Assembly (NCBI RefSeq): GCF_023333585.1
Contig: NZ_JAIQZN010000058.1
Span: 1 to 34,348, forward strand
DNA: 34,348 nt
Origin: Argonema antarcticum A004/B2
GTDB taxonomy: Bacteria; Cyanobacteriota; Cyanobacteriia; Cyanobacteriales; Aerosakkonemataceae
Reading direction: 5' to 3'
Shown here in pieces: positions 25,290-33,614 of this stretch. Each line of letters begins with the position of its first letter. Position 1 is the stretch's first letter. Under the pieces are notes generated by a model. It ran no database searches and was not told the DNA's origin. It saw only the letters and a program-made list of their open reading frames with translations. The translations under genes were made by a program, and so were the position numbers.

Positions 25290-27854
25290 GTGTTTTTTGG
25301 TAGAGATAAATCACTTTGGAAATATGTACTGCTGGGAGTAGCGATCGCCCTTTTGATCGGCTGTCACCAGGGTAAATTTGCTGCTGCTTCTCAAGTGCGA
25401 TCGCGAAGCGACGCTCAATTTCTAACTAGGGAGGGACATGAGCTATTAAATCAGGGAAAAGCAGAAGAAGCGTTGAAAAATTGGTCAGAAGCGACCAGTA
25501 TTTACAGCGAATTAGGTTTACCAGAAGGCGTTACTGGTAGCCAAATCAATCAAAGTCTGGCGTTGCGATCGTTAGGGCAATATCGTCGTGCTTGTATGAC
25601 ATTATTGTCAGCTTTAAAACTGGATTCTGGAGATAATTTATTTTGCAAGCAACCGTCCGAAATTGAGTTATCAAGCCAAAAACAACTGGATTTATTCAAA
25701 CAAGCTCTTGTTAAACAAAAATCTTCCTCTGTCAACGCGATCGGGTTGCGAATTCTCGGCGATGTCTTGCGAGACATTGGCAATTTAGAAGAATCTCAAT
25801 CGGTTTTGCAAGAAAGTTTAAAAATGAGCGAGCGCCTCCAATTATCCCCCGATGTTAATGCTAATTTATTAAGTTTAGGGAATACTAAACAAGCTTTGTA
25901 TAATAAAGGAATTGACTTGTATGAAAGAACAGAATTATCTAGAGATAGAGACTATGCTATAAAAATAGCTGAACAAGCCTTCGGTGAATATCAAGAAGCC
26001 GTTAAACAGGCAGAAAATAGCCCGACTGCTAAAGTTACACAAATCCAAGCTAAATTAAATTATCTGAGCTTTTTGTTGAAATATGAAAGTTGGTTAAAAA
26101 ATGAGAATTCCAAAGGAAATAATTCCCAATTAACCCAAAAATTAAATCAATTTAAATCCCAAATCCAGCCGCTAGTTGATGAATTACTTAATGATAAAGA
26201 TTTATTTTCTAACTTATCTCCAATTCAGGCAATCTACGCGCAGCTAAACTTTGCTACCAGTTTAATCCAAGTTTCGCCAGAAAATGCGTCTATAGCTATC
26301 CAACACGCCACAAATGCGCGATCGCAAACACAAGAGTTAGAAAATAAACGAGCAGAAGCTTATGCTCTTAGTATTTTAGGTGATTTATACGAGCAAACTA
26401 ATAAACTATCTTTCGCTGAAAATTTCACTGAAGAAGGAGTTTTAGTAGCTCAATCTATTCGGGCTGAAGATATTGCTTATCAGTCGCAACGACAGTTAGG
26501 ACGGATCTACGAAAAACAGGGGAAAACTGAAGATGCGATCGCAGCTTACGATGCAGCAATTAAAACCCTTGATGCAGTCCGTCGCGATTTATTATACATC
26601 AATGGAGACCTGCTTTTTTCCTTTCGATCGAAGGTAGAACCAGTCTATCGAGAAGCAATTAATTTGTATTTGAAAGAACCGAATGAAGAGCATCTGAAAA
26701 AGATACTTGAAATAAACGATCGCTTCCAGCTAACAGAACTAGAAAATTTCCTCCAATGCGACTTTATAGACTCGGTATCCCTTGAGGATACAGTCAATAA
26801 GTTAGATCGTCCTCCAGCAGCTATTATTTACACCATTATTTTGGAAAAGCAAAATAAGCTCGAAGTTATTGTTAGCGTTCCCCATCAGTCTGTACCTCAT
26901 CATTACAGCGTACCTTGGAACGAAGTTAAAAGTAATATTTCGGTGCTGAGTAGTTATCTTCAAAATGAAAATCTTAGAAACGATAACCCTAACAATACAA
27001 TTTCTCCCAATTTTCAAGAACTTTATAAATTATTAATTGCCCCAGCTAAAACCTACTTACCAAAAGAAGGAACCTTAATCTTTGTGCTGGACAGTCAATT
27101 ACAAAACATTCCAATGGCGCTACTGCAAGATGAAGATAAACGCTACTTAATTGAAGATTACAGTATTGCCCTTAGTTTAGGTTCCCAAATCCGAGAACCA
27201 AAGTTTTTTCCTTGGAAGCAGTCGAAAGCATTAATTGCTGGAGTTAGTTATAGTGATATGACTTTCCCTCCCGATTACAGGAAACTCGATAATGTAGAAG
27301 CTGAATTAGTTGAAGTAGGAAACAATACAGTTTCAAAAGAGATACTTACCAATGATAATTTTACCATAGAAGGTTTCACAAATAAACTTAATGCTTCTGA
27401 TTTTACGATTATTCATTTAGCAACTCACGGTCAGTTTAGCTCTAACGCCGAGAAAACATTTATTCTTGCTTACGATAAGCCAATTAATGTCAGACAGTTA
27501 GACAATTTACTGAGGAGCAAAACTCAAGATAGTCCAGATCCCATTGAGTTACTTGTCTTGAGTGCTTGTCAAACAGCAAAAGGAGATAAACGAGGTGGTT
27601 TAGGTATCGCCGGAGTAGCGGTGCAAGCAGGTGCTAGGAGTACGCTGGCAAGTCTTTGGGTGGTGAGCGATCGATCTACTACTTTATTTATGAAAGAATT
27701 TTACCAAAACTTAAAAGCAGGTGCTACGAAAGCCGAAGCTTTGCGACAAGCACAACTGGCTTTTTTGAAGAATCCTAACAATAATCCTGAGTACAAAGTT
27801 TACGAGCATCCTTATTATTGGGCACCTTTTATTTTAGCAGGTAATTGGCTTTAA
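25290..27854 (+). CDS. TPR-CHAT lipoprotein
   Basis: Start GTG 25290 with GAGAGGAG 5 nt upstream. 854 residues. The N terminus MFFGRDKSLWKYVLLGVAIALLIGC is a lipoprotein signal with lipobox LIGC, so the protein is probably exported and lipid-anchored. TPRs span about 40-460 (NQGKAEEALKNWSEATSIYSELG, split by eye; EKQGKTEDAIAAYDAAIKTL). The C-terminal CHAT domain has HLATHGQF (His713) and LSACQTAKGD (Cys760), then GGLGIAGVAVQAGARSTLASLW and HPYYWAPFILAG. These catalytic residues are intact. It follows the TPS protein gene, a neighbourhood seen in filamentous cyanobacteria; it may process or monitor secreted proteins, which is inference. Confidence 0.92.
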   Translation: MFFGRDKSLWKYVLLGVAIALLIGCHQGKFAAASQVRSRSDAQFLTREGHELLNQGKAEEALKNWSEATSIYSELGLPEGVTGSQINQSLALRSLGQYRRACMTLLSALKLDSGDNLFCKQPSEIELSSQKQLDLFKQALVKQKSSSVNAIGLRILGDVLRDIGNLEESQSVLQESLKMSERLQLSPDVNANLLSLGNTKQALYNKGIDLYERTELSRDRDYAIKIAEQAFGEYQEAVKQAENSPTAKVTQIQAKLNYLSFLLKYESWLKNENSKGNNSQLTQKLNQFKSQIQPLVDELLNDKDLFSNLSPIQAIYAQLNFATSLIQVSPENASIAIQHATNARSQTQELENKRAEAYALSILGDLYEQTNKLSFAENFTEEGVLVAQSIRAEDIAYQSQRQLGRIYEKQGKTEDAIAAYDAAIKTLDAVRRDLLYINGDLLFSFRSKVEPVYREAINLYLKEPNEEHLKKILEINDRFQLTELENFLQCDFIDSVSLEDTVNKLDRPPAAIIYTIILEKQNKLEVIVSVPHQSVPHHYSVPWNEVKSNISVLSSYLQNENLRNDNPNNTISPNFQELYKLLIAPAKTYLPKEGTLIFVLDSQLQNIPMALLQDEDKRYLIEDYSIALSLGSQIREPKFFPWKQSKALIAGVSYSDMTFPPDYRKLDNVEAELVEVGNNTVSKEILTNDNFTIEGFTNKLNASDFTIIHLATHGQFSSNAEKTFILAYDKPINVRQLDNLLRSKTQDSPDPIELLVLSACQTAKGDKRGGLGIAGVAVQAGARSTLASLWVVSDRSTTLFMKEFYQNLKAGATKAEALRQAQLAFLKNPNNNPEYKVYEHPYYWAPFILAGNWL

Positions 27855-27869
27855 TTTAACAGATTTTCT

Positions 27870-27928
27870 AGGTACGTTGTTGCGCTTTAGCGCTCTTATC
27901 TGGCGAAGACAGCACAACAATATACCTT
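27870..27928. repeat. 30-bp inverted repeat, right copy, within a larger hairpin
   Basis: 27870-27899 is the exact reverse complement of 25241-25270. It also pairs imperfectly with the following AGCACAACAATATACCT (27912-27928), giving a hairpin 15 bp after the CHAT stop that may terminate transcription. Downstream, a CGTAATATCGTGTCCGGTTT string is a further dispersed-repeat type. Confidence 0.85.
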
Positions 27929-28034
27929 TTTTAAGATGTAGTTGCGTAATATCGTGTCCGGTTTAGCGAACAATCTCTCCATCAGGCAAACAATTTAAAA
28001 AAACCGCCCTACCATACGACTTGCATCATTCAGG

Positions 28035-28040
28035 TATAAT
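28035..28040 (+). promoter_or_regulatory. possible -10 box of the mazEF-like operon
   Basis: TATAAT 32 bp before the antitoxin ATG. No -35 at the right spacing was found, so this is tentative. Confidence 0.35.
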
Positions 28041-28071
28041 TATAAGTAGACAAATTGCCCGGAAACAATTT

Positions 28072-28308
28072 ATGGAAACAGCGATATCACTTCCAGATTC
28101 AGTTTTTCATGAAGCGGAAACACTAGCTAAACAGTTGGGGTTATCTCGCAGCGAACTTTATACGAAGGCGCTAAAAGCATACTTACAGAAATATGACCGA
28201 GATCTGATTTTGGCAAAACTGAATCAGGTTTACTCGGAAGAATCATCTGAATTAGATTCGGTGTTAGCAAAAATGCAATTCATGTCTTTACCACGTGAGG
28301 ATTGGTAG
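28072..28308 (+). CDS. MazE-like ribbon-helix-helix antitoxin
   Basis: 78 residues from ATG 28072 (METAISLPDSVFHEAETLAKQ, split: METAISLPDSVF). The N-terminal half is a ribbon-helix-helix fold with LGLSRSELYTKALKAYLQKY; the C-terminal tail (SSELDSVLAKMQFMSLPREDW) should bind and block the toxin. The ORF extends upstream to 28021, but that start overlaps a TATAAT box (28035-28040) and has no RBS; GGAAAC precedes the chosen ATG. Its TAG overlaps the GTG of the toxin (TAGTG), typical of type II modules. It likely represses its own promoter. Confidence 0.85.
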   Translation: METAISLPDSVFHEAETLAKQLGLSRSELYTKALKAYLQKYDRDLILAKLNQVYSEESSELDSVLAKMQFMSLPREDW

Positions 28309-28646
28309 TGTATCGCGGAGAAATTTGGTGGGCAACCTTACCTGACCCACTTGGTTCGGAAGCAGGATACCGCCGCCCTGTCTTGATTGTTCAAGATGAT
28401 ACTTTTACCCAGAGTCGCATCAGAACAGTAATTGTGGCGATCATTACATCCAATAAGCGACTGGCAGAAGCACCTGGTAATGTTTTGTTACCGCGTGAAG
28501 CAACCGACTTGCCCCAAGATTCTGTTGTTAATGTGTCTCAAATTTTTACTATCGATAAAACGGTTTTGATGGAACGAGTGGGGTCGTTACCGGATAGTTT
28601 GCAAGAGGAAGTAGATGAAGGTCTACGAATGATTTTGTATCTCTGA
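28308..28646 (+). CDS. MazF/PemK-family toxin (endoribonuclease)
   Basis: GTG at 28308 overlaps the antitoxin stop by one base; a TTG at 28302 is less likely. 112 residues: YRGEIWWATLPDPLGSEAGYRRPVLIVQDD holds the family motifs (RGEIWW, RRPVLIVQ), followed by RTVIVAIITSNKRLAEAPGNVLL, DSVVNVSQIFTIDK and ERVGSLPDSL. MazF toxins cut single-stranded RNA at short motifs and stop growth when the antitoxin is lost. Length and motifs are complete, so it is probably functional. Confidence 0.92.
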   Translation: MYRGEIWWATLPDPLGSEAGYRRPVLIVQDDTFTQSRIRTVIVAIITSNKRLAEAPGNVLLPREATDLPQDSVVNVSQIFTIDKTVLMERVGSLPDSLQEEVDEGLRMILYL

Positions 28647-28709
28647 CAAAACTTTCCCAGACTTCTCCGAAAAAATGCAACAAAAAATGAATAACAGGAT
28701 AACTACACT

Positions 28710-28913
28710 ATGAAAATTAAAGTCATCATTCACCAAGCAGAAGAAGGCGGATATTGGGCTGAAGTTCCCGCAATTCCCGGATGTGCTACCCAAGGCGAAA
28801 CTTTTGAGGAATTGCTGCAAAATCTCTATGAAGCAATTGAAGGTTGTCTATCTGTCGATGTTGAATCAATTAAGACAACTGATAAAGATAGAATTATGGA
28901 GATTGCTATATGA
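28710..28913 (+). CDS. HicB-family antitoxin
   Basis: 67 residues with the HicB fold: MKIKVIIHQAEEGGYWAEVPAIPGCATQGETFEELLQNLYEAIEGCL (key parts GYWAEVPAIPGCATQGET and EAIEGCL). It lacks the C-terminal DNA-binding extension of longer HicBs. It would bind and neutralise HicA. The stop overlaps the ATG of the hicA-like frame (ATGA at 28910-28913), so they were one operon. The HicA partner is broken. It lies 63 bp after the MazF-like toxin gene on the same strand. Confidence 0.88.
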   Translation: MKIKVIIHQAEEGGYWAEVPAIPGCATQGETFEELLQNLYEAIEGCLSVDVESIKTTDKDRIMEIAI

Positions 28914-29182
28914 ACTCTATCTCTGGCAAAAAGTTAGCGAAGTTGTGAGAGAAAAATGGGTGGATATTATTACGAGTTCAAGGAAGTTATCACATCTACG
29001 GTAAACCAGGTAATACAGTACGAATTTCTGTGCCAATTCACGGTAATAAAGATTTGAAAATTGGCATATTAAAACACTTACTTAAAATGGCTGGATTGTT
29101 GGAAAATGCTCATCAAGAAAATAGTACGCCTGAACAATCCACGTCTGAAGATATGGATAATGAATCGAATCCTGAAAATTAA
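28910..29182 (+). pseudogene. HicA-like toxin with in-frame nonsense codon
   Basis: The frame starts ATG 28910 (MNSISGKKLAKL), meets TGA at 28946-28948 (codon 13, where Cys would fit), then continues open: EKNGWILLRVQGSYHIYGK, NTVRISVPIHGNKDLKIGILKHLLKMAG (key parts RISVPIHG, KIGILKHLLKMAG) to TAA at 29180. This is HicA throughout: the dsRNA-binding-like fold with GS-x-H motif (His before Ile kept; the preceding residue is Tyr where His is common). No ATG, GTG or TTG in this frame after the TGA could restart the protein with its N-terminal helix. Probably inactivated, or a sequence error. Confidence 0.82.
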
Positions 29183-29220
29183 TAGTAAATTAATTTGCTA
29201 TGTCACCCACACCACCCGGA

Positions 29221-29279
29221 AATCAAAGATACTGTTGGCGAATTAACTGGGGGGGTAATACCTGACAGTATCTTTGATT
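29221..29279. terminator. 15-bp inverted repeat between convergent genes
   Basis: AATCAAAGATACTGT (29221-29235) and ACAGTATCTTTGATT (29265-29279) are exact reverse complements with a 29-nt loop. It lies between hicA (plus) and the gene ending at 29290 (minus). No T-run, so termination is only suggested by position. Confidence 0.5.
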
Positions 29280-29289
29280 CGCAAGCGGA

Positions 29290-30291
29290 CTAGAACGCCT
29301 GCGCTTCATTAACTCGATCGAATCCTGTTTGTGCTTTTTCTAACTCGACTGTATCTCCCGCAATTTTTGCTAACTTAATTGCCATTCCGTAACGAGATTT
29401 CGCCAATTCTAACAATCCTTGTTTAAAGTAAATATCTCCCAATTTTCGATGAACCTGTGCTGTCTGACTACCGTCTTTCACCAGCGATTCTAGCATTTCT
29501 TGGATTTCGCTAATTAAATTTTTGCCATGATAGATGCTATACAAATCCTGAAGTGATTTCTCCTCTTTTGGAATACTTAACTTGTTAATTCGATCGACAA
29601 CATCTCGCACCTGCTTAATATCCTCTTTCTTCAGCATAGCAAATATTGCTTCTCCTGGTGCTGCAAGCTTTTCGGGTGATTCAGTTTTAGCTTCAACTAT
29701 TAATTTATATTTCCGTCCCGGTTGTAAAGGTTCCACGTCGGGAGGATAATTCCATTTAATTTCATTGTCAGTGGTATTTGCTATCCTTTCCCAGTTTACC
29801 CCCGAACCAGTTATATCTTGTATTCGCACGGTGTAATCGGTAATTCCCGGTACAATCTGCCAGGAAATTGGCGGTCTATCATTGATTAAATCTGTCTTGT
29901 AGGGACTGATAATATAAGGGGTATTAGGATTGCGAATAGGACTGCGACCGTCATCATTACGACAACCGTTTCTCCGGTCAGTGCAATCTAGTCCTTGTGT
30001 TGGTGGTTGACAGCGATCGCTCACGCGAGATACATTACCAGTAGGTAGGTTCCAAGTTTGTCCATTATTATAACAAAGAACAACAACATTAGCTGCACTT
30101 TTCGGTTGCAAGGTATCACCGACATAGAGCAGTTTTCCGGCTGTAATTTGGCTATCATTTTCCGCAACAATAATTCGTCCAACGGGATTGTTACCAACGG
30201 TGGCTATCGTCCAATCTACATTAGTCAGAATTAAGGCGATAACTAAGGAAACTGTTGCTAAGATTGAAAAAAGTGATATTTTTAGTTTCAT
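29290..30291 (-). CDS. Anchored extracytoplasmic protein, FN3-like and TPR-like, kinase partner
   Basis: 333 residues. N-terminal hydrophobic segment (KISLFSILATVSLVIALIL, about 4-24) is a signal or membrane anchor. Next is a beta-rich region (NPVGRIIVAE, GKLLYVGDTLQP, VVLCYNNGQTWNLP), like a FecR-type surface-presented domain. It is followed by a fibronectin-III/Ig-like part (YIISPYKTDLINDRPPISW, GITDYTVRIQD, LQPGRKYKLIVEAK) and a C-terminal helical TPR-like region (VHRKLGDIYFKQGLLELAKSRYGMAI). The ATG overlaps the TGA of the upstream kinase gene (ATGA), showing translational coupling. I do not know a name for it; it may be the sensing or output partner of the kinase. Confidence 0.72.
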   Translation of the reverse strand: MKLKISLFSILATVSLVIALILTNVDWTIATVGNNPVGRIIVAENDSQITAGKLLYVGDTLQPKSAANVVVLCYNNGQTWNLPTGNVSRVSDRCQPPTQGLDCTDRRNGCRNDDGRSPIRNPNTPYIISPYKTDLINDRPPISWQIVPGITDYTVRIQDITGSGVNWERIANTTDNEIKWNYPPDVEPLQPGRKYKLIVEAKTESPEKLAAPGEAIFAMLKKEDIKQVRDVVDRINKLSIPKEEKSLQDLYSIYHGKNLISEIQEMLESLVKDGSQTAQVHRKLGDIYFKQGLLELAKSRYGMAIKLAKIAGDTVELEKAQTGFDRVNEAQAF

Positions 30292-31994
30292 TTATTTTGT
30301 CCTGTTTCTTTCAAACGTTGGGATGCCATAGTTTTCCATACTTTCACTTCTACGCTATCTCTCGAATCCTTTTCTAGACAATTTTCCCATTCTGTTAACG
30401 CTCCTTTTTTGTCACCTTGAGCTTCTATTACCTGTGCCAATAAGCAATAAGAATCAGCACGTTTTGGATTAAAATTTATTGCATTTTGCAAGTCAGATTT
30501 AGCCTCAGCATAGTCAGCTTGTACCAAATGCGCCCAACCGCGATTTTTGGACAAAGTTGACTTGATTTTAATCTGCTCGTTAGTAACTTTTTGTAAGCCG
30601 CGTGTGGTCAATTCAATAGCTGTGGTAGTATCTCTATCCAAAATTTTCAGACGAGCTAAATCGCTAAGAGCATTAACTGCAACGGGACTATTAGATTCAA
30701 TAGCTAGCTTGTATTGGGATTCGGCACTTTGAAAGTCACTCGCATCATCGTAAAGTCCTCCTAAATTATATCGAGCTACGGGATTATTTGGGTTAAGGTT
30801 GAGAGCTTGTTCGTACTTAATTTGAGCGCAACGAAAATCTTTTTTTGTTTGGCATAGCAATCCCATATTATTATAAATTCTGGCATCTTTCGGATTATAT
30901 TTCAAGGCTAATTCGTAGAATTCCCACGCTTTATCTAACTGTCCTACTTTTTGCGCTTCTACCCCTCGCTCATAGTAGTTTTGGCTAATCCAAGGATATG
31001 CCGATCGATAGAGAAAAATACCGCTGATTCCTATTGCTATTCCTACTGTTAACCCCCATTTAAATTTTCGAGAATTAGTTAATAATATGGCATATTTTAA
31101 TAACAAATTTTTGGCCGTCAAATACCGCAGAATTACCGTTGTATTTTGCGGTCTGTCCGCTGGGTTAAAAGCCATCAAATCATCAATAAAGTCTGCTAAT
31201 GGCTTGGATATCTGCGGTGCTTCTTCTTGCCAAACCAACTTACCTAATTGAGAAATTTTATGAAATTCGTAAGGCGGCTTACCTGTTACAAAATGCAAAA
31301 AAGTGCGTCCAAGAGCGTAAAAATCTGATTGCCGAATTGTTTGACCATTGATTTGTTCTGGTGGCGTGTAGCCTTCTGAAAAAATTGTCGTAACGCTGTT
31401 CATTTCGACATCTGCCAAATAGTTATTATCAATTGCCCTAACAGTACCAAAATCAATTAATACCAATTGCCCATCGGGCTTGAGCATAATGTTAGATGGT
31501 TTAATATCTCGATGTAAAAACTTATTTTGATGTACAACATCTAAAATTTCTATTAATTGTCTCAGCCAATTTAAGGCTAGGGATTGAGATATTTTACCAT
31601 TTTCTGCTAACCATTGCTCTAAGTTCTGCCCATCAATTTTTTCCATCACCAAGCAGTAGAGTTCCTGGGTACTTTTATTAGGTGTAAAAGGAAAGTAACC
31701 ATTTAGATCGACTTTGGGAATTCCTGGATGATTGAGGAATTCCAAAGTCAAGGCTTCTCGCGCAAACATTTCGACTAATTGTTCTCTATTATCTTTTAAC
31801 ACCTTCATAACTTTTGGCGTTCCACTATCATCTACTTCAAATACTTCAGTGGATGAGAGTGGATTTAATGGACGTAACGGTTTTAGGAGGCGATACCGCC
31901 GATCGATAAGTAATTGAGTACCGCAAAATTGACAGAACTCTACACTGTCCGAATTCTGACGTTGTTGGCATTCTGGATTAATACAATAGTTCAC
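30288..31994 (-). CDS. Zinc ribbon - Ser/Thr kinase - TM - TPR protein
   Basis: 568 residues from GTG 31994 (AGGAG lies about 11 nt upstream). A zinc ribbon at 4-25 (CINPEC...CQFC) leads into a Hanks-type kinase (about 35-295): VMKVLK (Lys64), LHRDIKPSNIML (Asp163), LIDFGTVRAI (DFG 181-183), GYTPPEQ and DFYALGRTF. The glycine loop is degenerate. A TM helix at about 313-330 and TPRs at 338-560 (GQLDKAWEFYELALKYNPKDARIYNNMG in parts) follow, so the TPRs are probably on the periplasmic side. It phosphorylates proteins on Ser/Thr; substrate unknown. The next gene is translationally coupled. Confidence 0.93.
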   Translation of the reverse strand: MNYCINPECQQRQNSDSVEFCQFCGTQLLIDRRYRLLKPLRPLNPLSSTEVFEVDDSGTPKVMKVLKDNREQLVEMFAREALTLEFLNHPGIPKVDLNGYFPFTPNKSTQELYCLVMEKIDGQNLEQWLAENGKISQSLALNWLRQLIEILDVVHQNKFLHRDIKPSNIMLKPDGQLVLIDFGTVRAIDNNYLADVEMNSVTTIFSEGYTPPEQINGQTIRQSDFYALGRTFLHFVTGKPPYEFHKISQLGKLVWQEEAPQISKPLADFIDDLMAFNPADRPQNTTVILRYLTAKNLLLKYAILLTNSRKFKWGLTVGIAIGISGIFLYRSAYPWISQNYYERGVEAQKVGQLDKAWEFYELALKYNPKDARIYNNMGLLCQTKKDFRCAQIKYEQALNLNPNNPVARYNLGGLYDDASDFQSAESQYKLAIESNSPVAVNALSDLARLKILDRDTTTAIELTTRGLQKVTNEQIKIKSTLSKNRGWAHLVQADYAEAKSDLQNAINFNPKRADSYCLLAQVIEAQGDKKGALTEWENCLEKDSRDSVEVKVWKTMASQRLKETGQNK

Positions 31995-32078
31995 CCCATA
32001 CTCAACTCCTGACTAAAAGATTGTGCAAAATAAAATTATATAATTTTTCCATGTTTTTTACTTCATTCTTTCGGGTGG

Positions 32079-33383
32079 TTAACGAGATTTTTGGACGTAC
32101 TTTTTAACTACAGGTTGTAAGGTGAAAACTATTTCACTTGTGTCTTTATTGGGAAATTTTTCAATGAGCGATCGCCCTCCCAAAGATGCTAGGGCTTCGA
32201 TTAACTCTGATGCAGATAAGGTGGCTGTCATGTTCGAGCGCAATTCTTCAAATGAAGTGGGTTTATTTTGATTTGCCAAAGATTTCACTACCTCTTTTTC
32301 TAAATCTGATAAGCGTTTGAATAAGTCATCTAGCAGTTCGCGATAATCTGGGCTGAGAACTGTTGTTCCTAACTTGATGAACTTGGCGACATCTTTATTG
32401 AAGATATCTTCAATCATAACAATGGCTAACTTTAATGCTAACGGATTACCTCGATAAAGTTTAATTAAATCATCCCAACATTCTTCGCCAGTGAGATTTT
32501 TTGACTGCAAGATTTCCTTGGCTGCTTCTGAATTTAAACCCTCTAGTTGCAATGATCGAACTAATCTGTTTGCGCTTTCAAGTCGAATAATTTCTCCTGG
32601 TTTCTCTTGAGTGCTAACTAACAAGCAGCTTTGATGCTGTTCTTCTCCTATTCTTCTTAGGAATATGCCGTAGCCTTCATATCCCTTACTGTAGCGTCCA
32701 AACCGATCGCCATTACGCAGGATCGTCTCTACGCCATCGAGTACCAGCAGACAGCGGTGCTGGCGCAAATACCCAATCAGCCGCGAGATTCCTTCATCGG
32801 CGGTTTTCGGTAGATCTAGCTCCGATGAGTGAGGTAGGGTTTTGAGAAAATCGGCTAAAAGCTCTAGGAGGGGTGGGGCATTGCGTAGCGATCGCCAAAT
32901 GACGATCTTAAACTCATCCTGGATCTGCTGGGCTAACTTGTGGGCCAAGAAACTTTTGCCGATTCCCGGCATACCCAGCAGCGCTACCAGACGACAGTTA
33001 TCTTTAATTATCCATTCTTCTAGGATTGCCAGTTCTTTGGTGCGTCCGTAAAAAACAGAGACATCGGGCGCTTCGCCCCAATCTTGGTGGGGGGTGTCGG
33101 ATATTGCTGCAACTGGATTGGTGCGATCTGTATGTTGCTGGGCTTGATACTGGGAGACGAGTAGCTGCTGTAGTTGGGCTAGCTTCACTGGCCCTCTGCC
33201 GGAGATGTGAAATTTTTGGTAAATCTCGCTTAAGCGCTTGCGGACTGCATCTTCGCTGATGGCTAGCTGGCGTGCGATCGCAGGTGTCGTTTGGCCATCC
33301 ATTGCTAAGGATAATGCTTCTAGTTCGGTGTCGGAAACGCCGTGTTTTCTGGCGATGGTTTGGAGAAAGTCTTGAGGTATCAC
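32079..33383 (-). CDS. HTH-NB-ARC (STAND) ATPase without C-terminal repeats
   Basis: 434 residues from GTG 33383. An N-terminal LuxR-like HTH at about 15-70 (ALSLAMDGQTTPAIARQLAISEDAVRKRL in parts) precedes an NB-ARC ATPase at about 108-350: YGRTKELAILEEWI, Walker A LLGMPGIGKSFLA, Walker B CLLVLDGVE, CLLVSTQEKP and GLPL-like RGNPLALKLA. A winged-helix-like tail (LSDLEKEVVKSLANQNKPTSFEELR in parts) ends in TLQPVVKKYVQKSR. Related cyanobacterial proteins usually carry WD40 or TPR repeats after this point; here the protein stops, so the sensor must be elsewhere or absent. The product may be a nucleotide-switched transcription regulator or a reduced signalling ATPase. Confidence 0.88.
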   Translation of the reverse strand: MIPQDFLQTIARKHGVSDTELEALSLAMDGQTTPAIARQLAISEDAVRKRLSEIYQKFHISGRGPVKLAQLQQLLVSQYQAQQHTDRTNPVAAISDTPHQDWGEAPDVSVFYGRTKELAILEEWIIKDNCRLVALLGMPGIGKSFLAHKLAQQIQDEFKIVIWRSLRNAPPLLELLADFLKTLPHSSELDLPKTADEGISRLIGYLRQHRCLLVLDGVETILRNGDRFGRYSKGYEGYGIFLRRIGEEQHQSCLLVSTQEKPGEIIRLESANRLVRSLQLEGLNSEAAKEILQSKNLTGEECWDDLIKLYRGNPLALKLAIVMIEDIFNKDVAKFIKLGTTVLSPDYRELLDDLFKRLSDLEKEVVKSLANQNKPTSFEELRSNMTATLSASELIEALASLGGRSLIEKFPNKDTSEIVFTLQPVVKKYVQKSR

Positions 33384-33562
33384 GGTTTGACGCTCACATT
33401 TATAGGAGTTGTTTTAACTGCGGGACTTACGGCTCGCAGCAGTACGGGTAGCCTCTGAAGAGTTTGTTTCCGTAAATCCCGATCTATTTCCATTGTGTCT
33501 CATATCCGTGAGAGCTGGAAGAAATTCGATCATCGGGAGGAGTTAGGCGGGTGTGAGTTGAC

Positions 33563-33579
33563 GAGCAAAAATTTTGCTC
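33563..33579. promoter_or_regulatory. palindrome upstream of -35, possible operator
   Basis: GAGCAAAAATTTTGCTC is a perfect palindrome ending 6 bp before the -35 box. GTGTGAG (33551-33557) and CTCACAC (33577-33583) form an alternative outer pairing. Regulator unknown. Confidence 0.5.
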
Positions 33580-33585
33580 ACACTC

Positions 33586-33614
33586 TTGACAGTGCTATTT
33601 AAGCTGAATACAAT
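33586..33614 (+). promoter_or_regulatory. sigma-70-type promoter
   Basis: TTGACA (33586-33591), 17-bp spacer, TACAAT (33609-33614). It would give a leader of about 160 nt before ATG 33782. Confidence 0.7.

Noticed and set aside
28946-28948. TGA read as selenocysteine in the HicA-like frame
   Set aside because: No SECIS-like element was evident and the position is not a catalytic site; a nonsense mutation is far more likely.
28920-29020. Loss of the HicA catalytic His through the GSYH sequence
   Set aside because: Comparison with recalled HicA sequences places the catalytic His directly before the Ile/Leu, and that His is kept; only the preceding residue differs.
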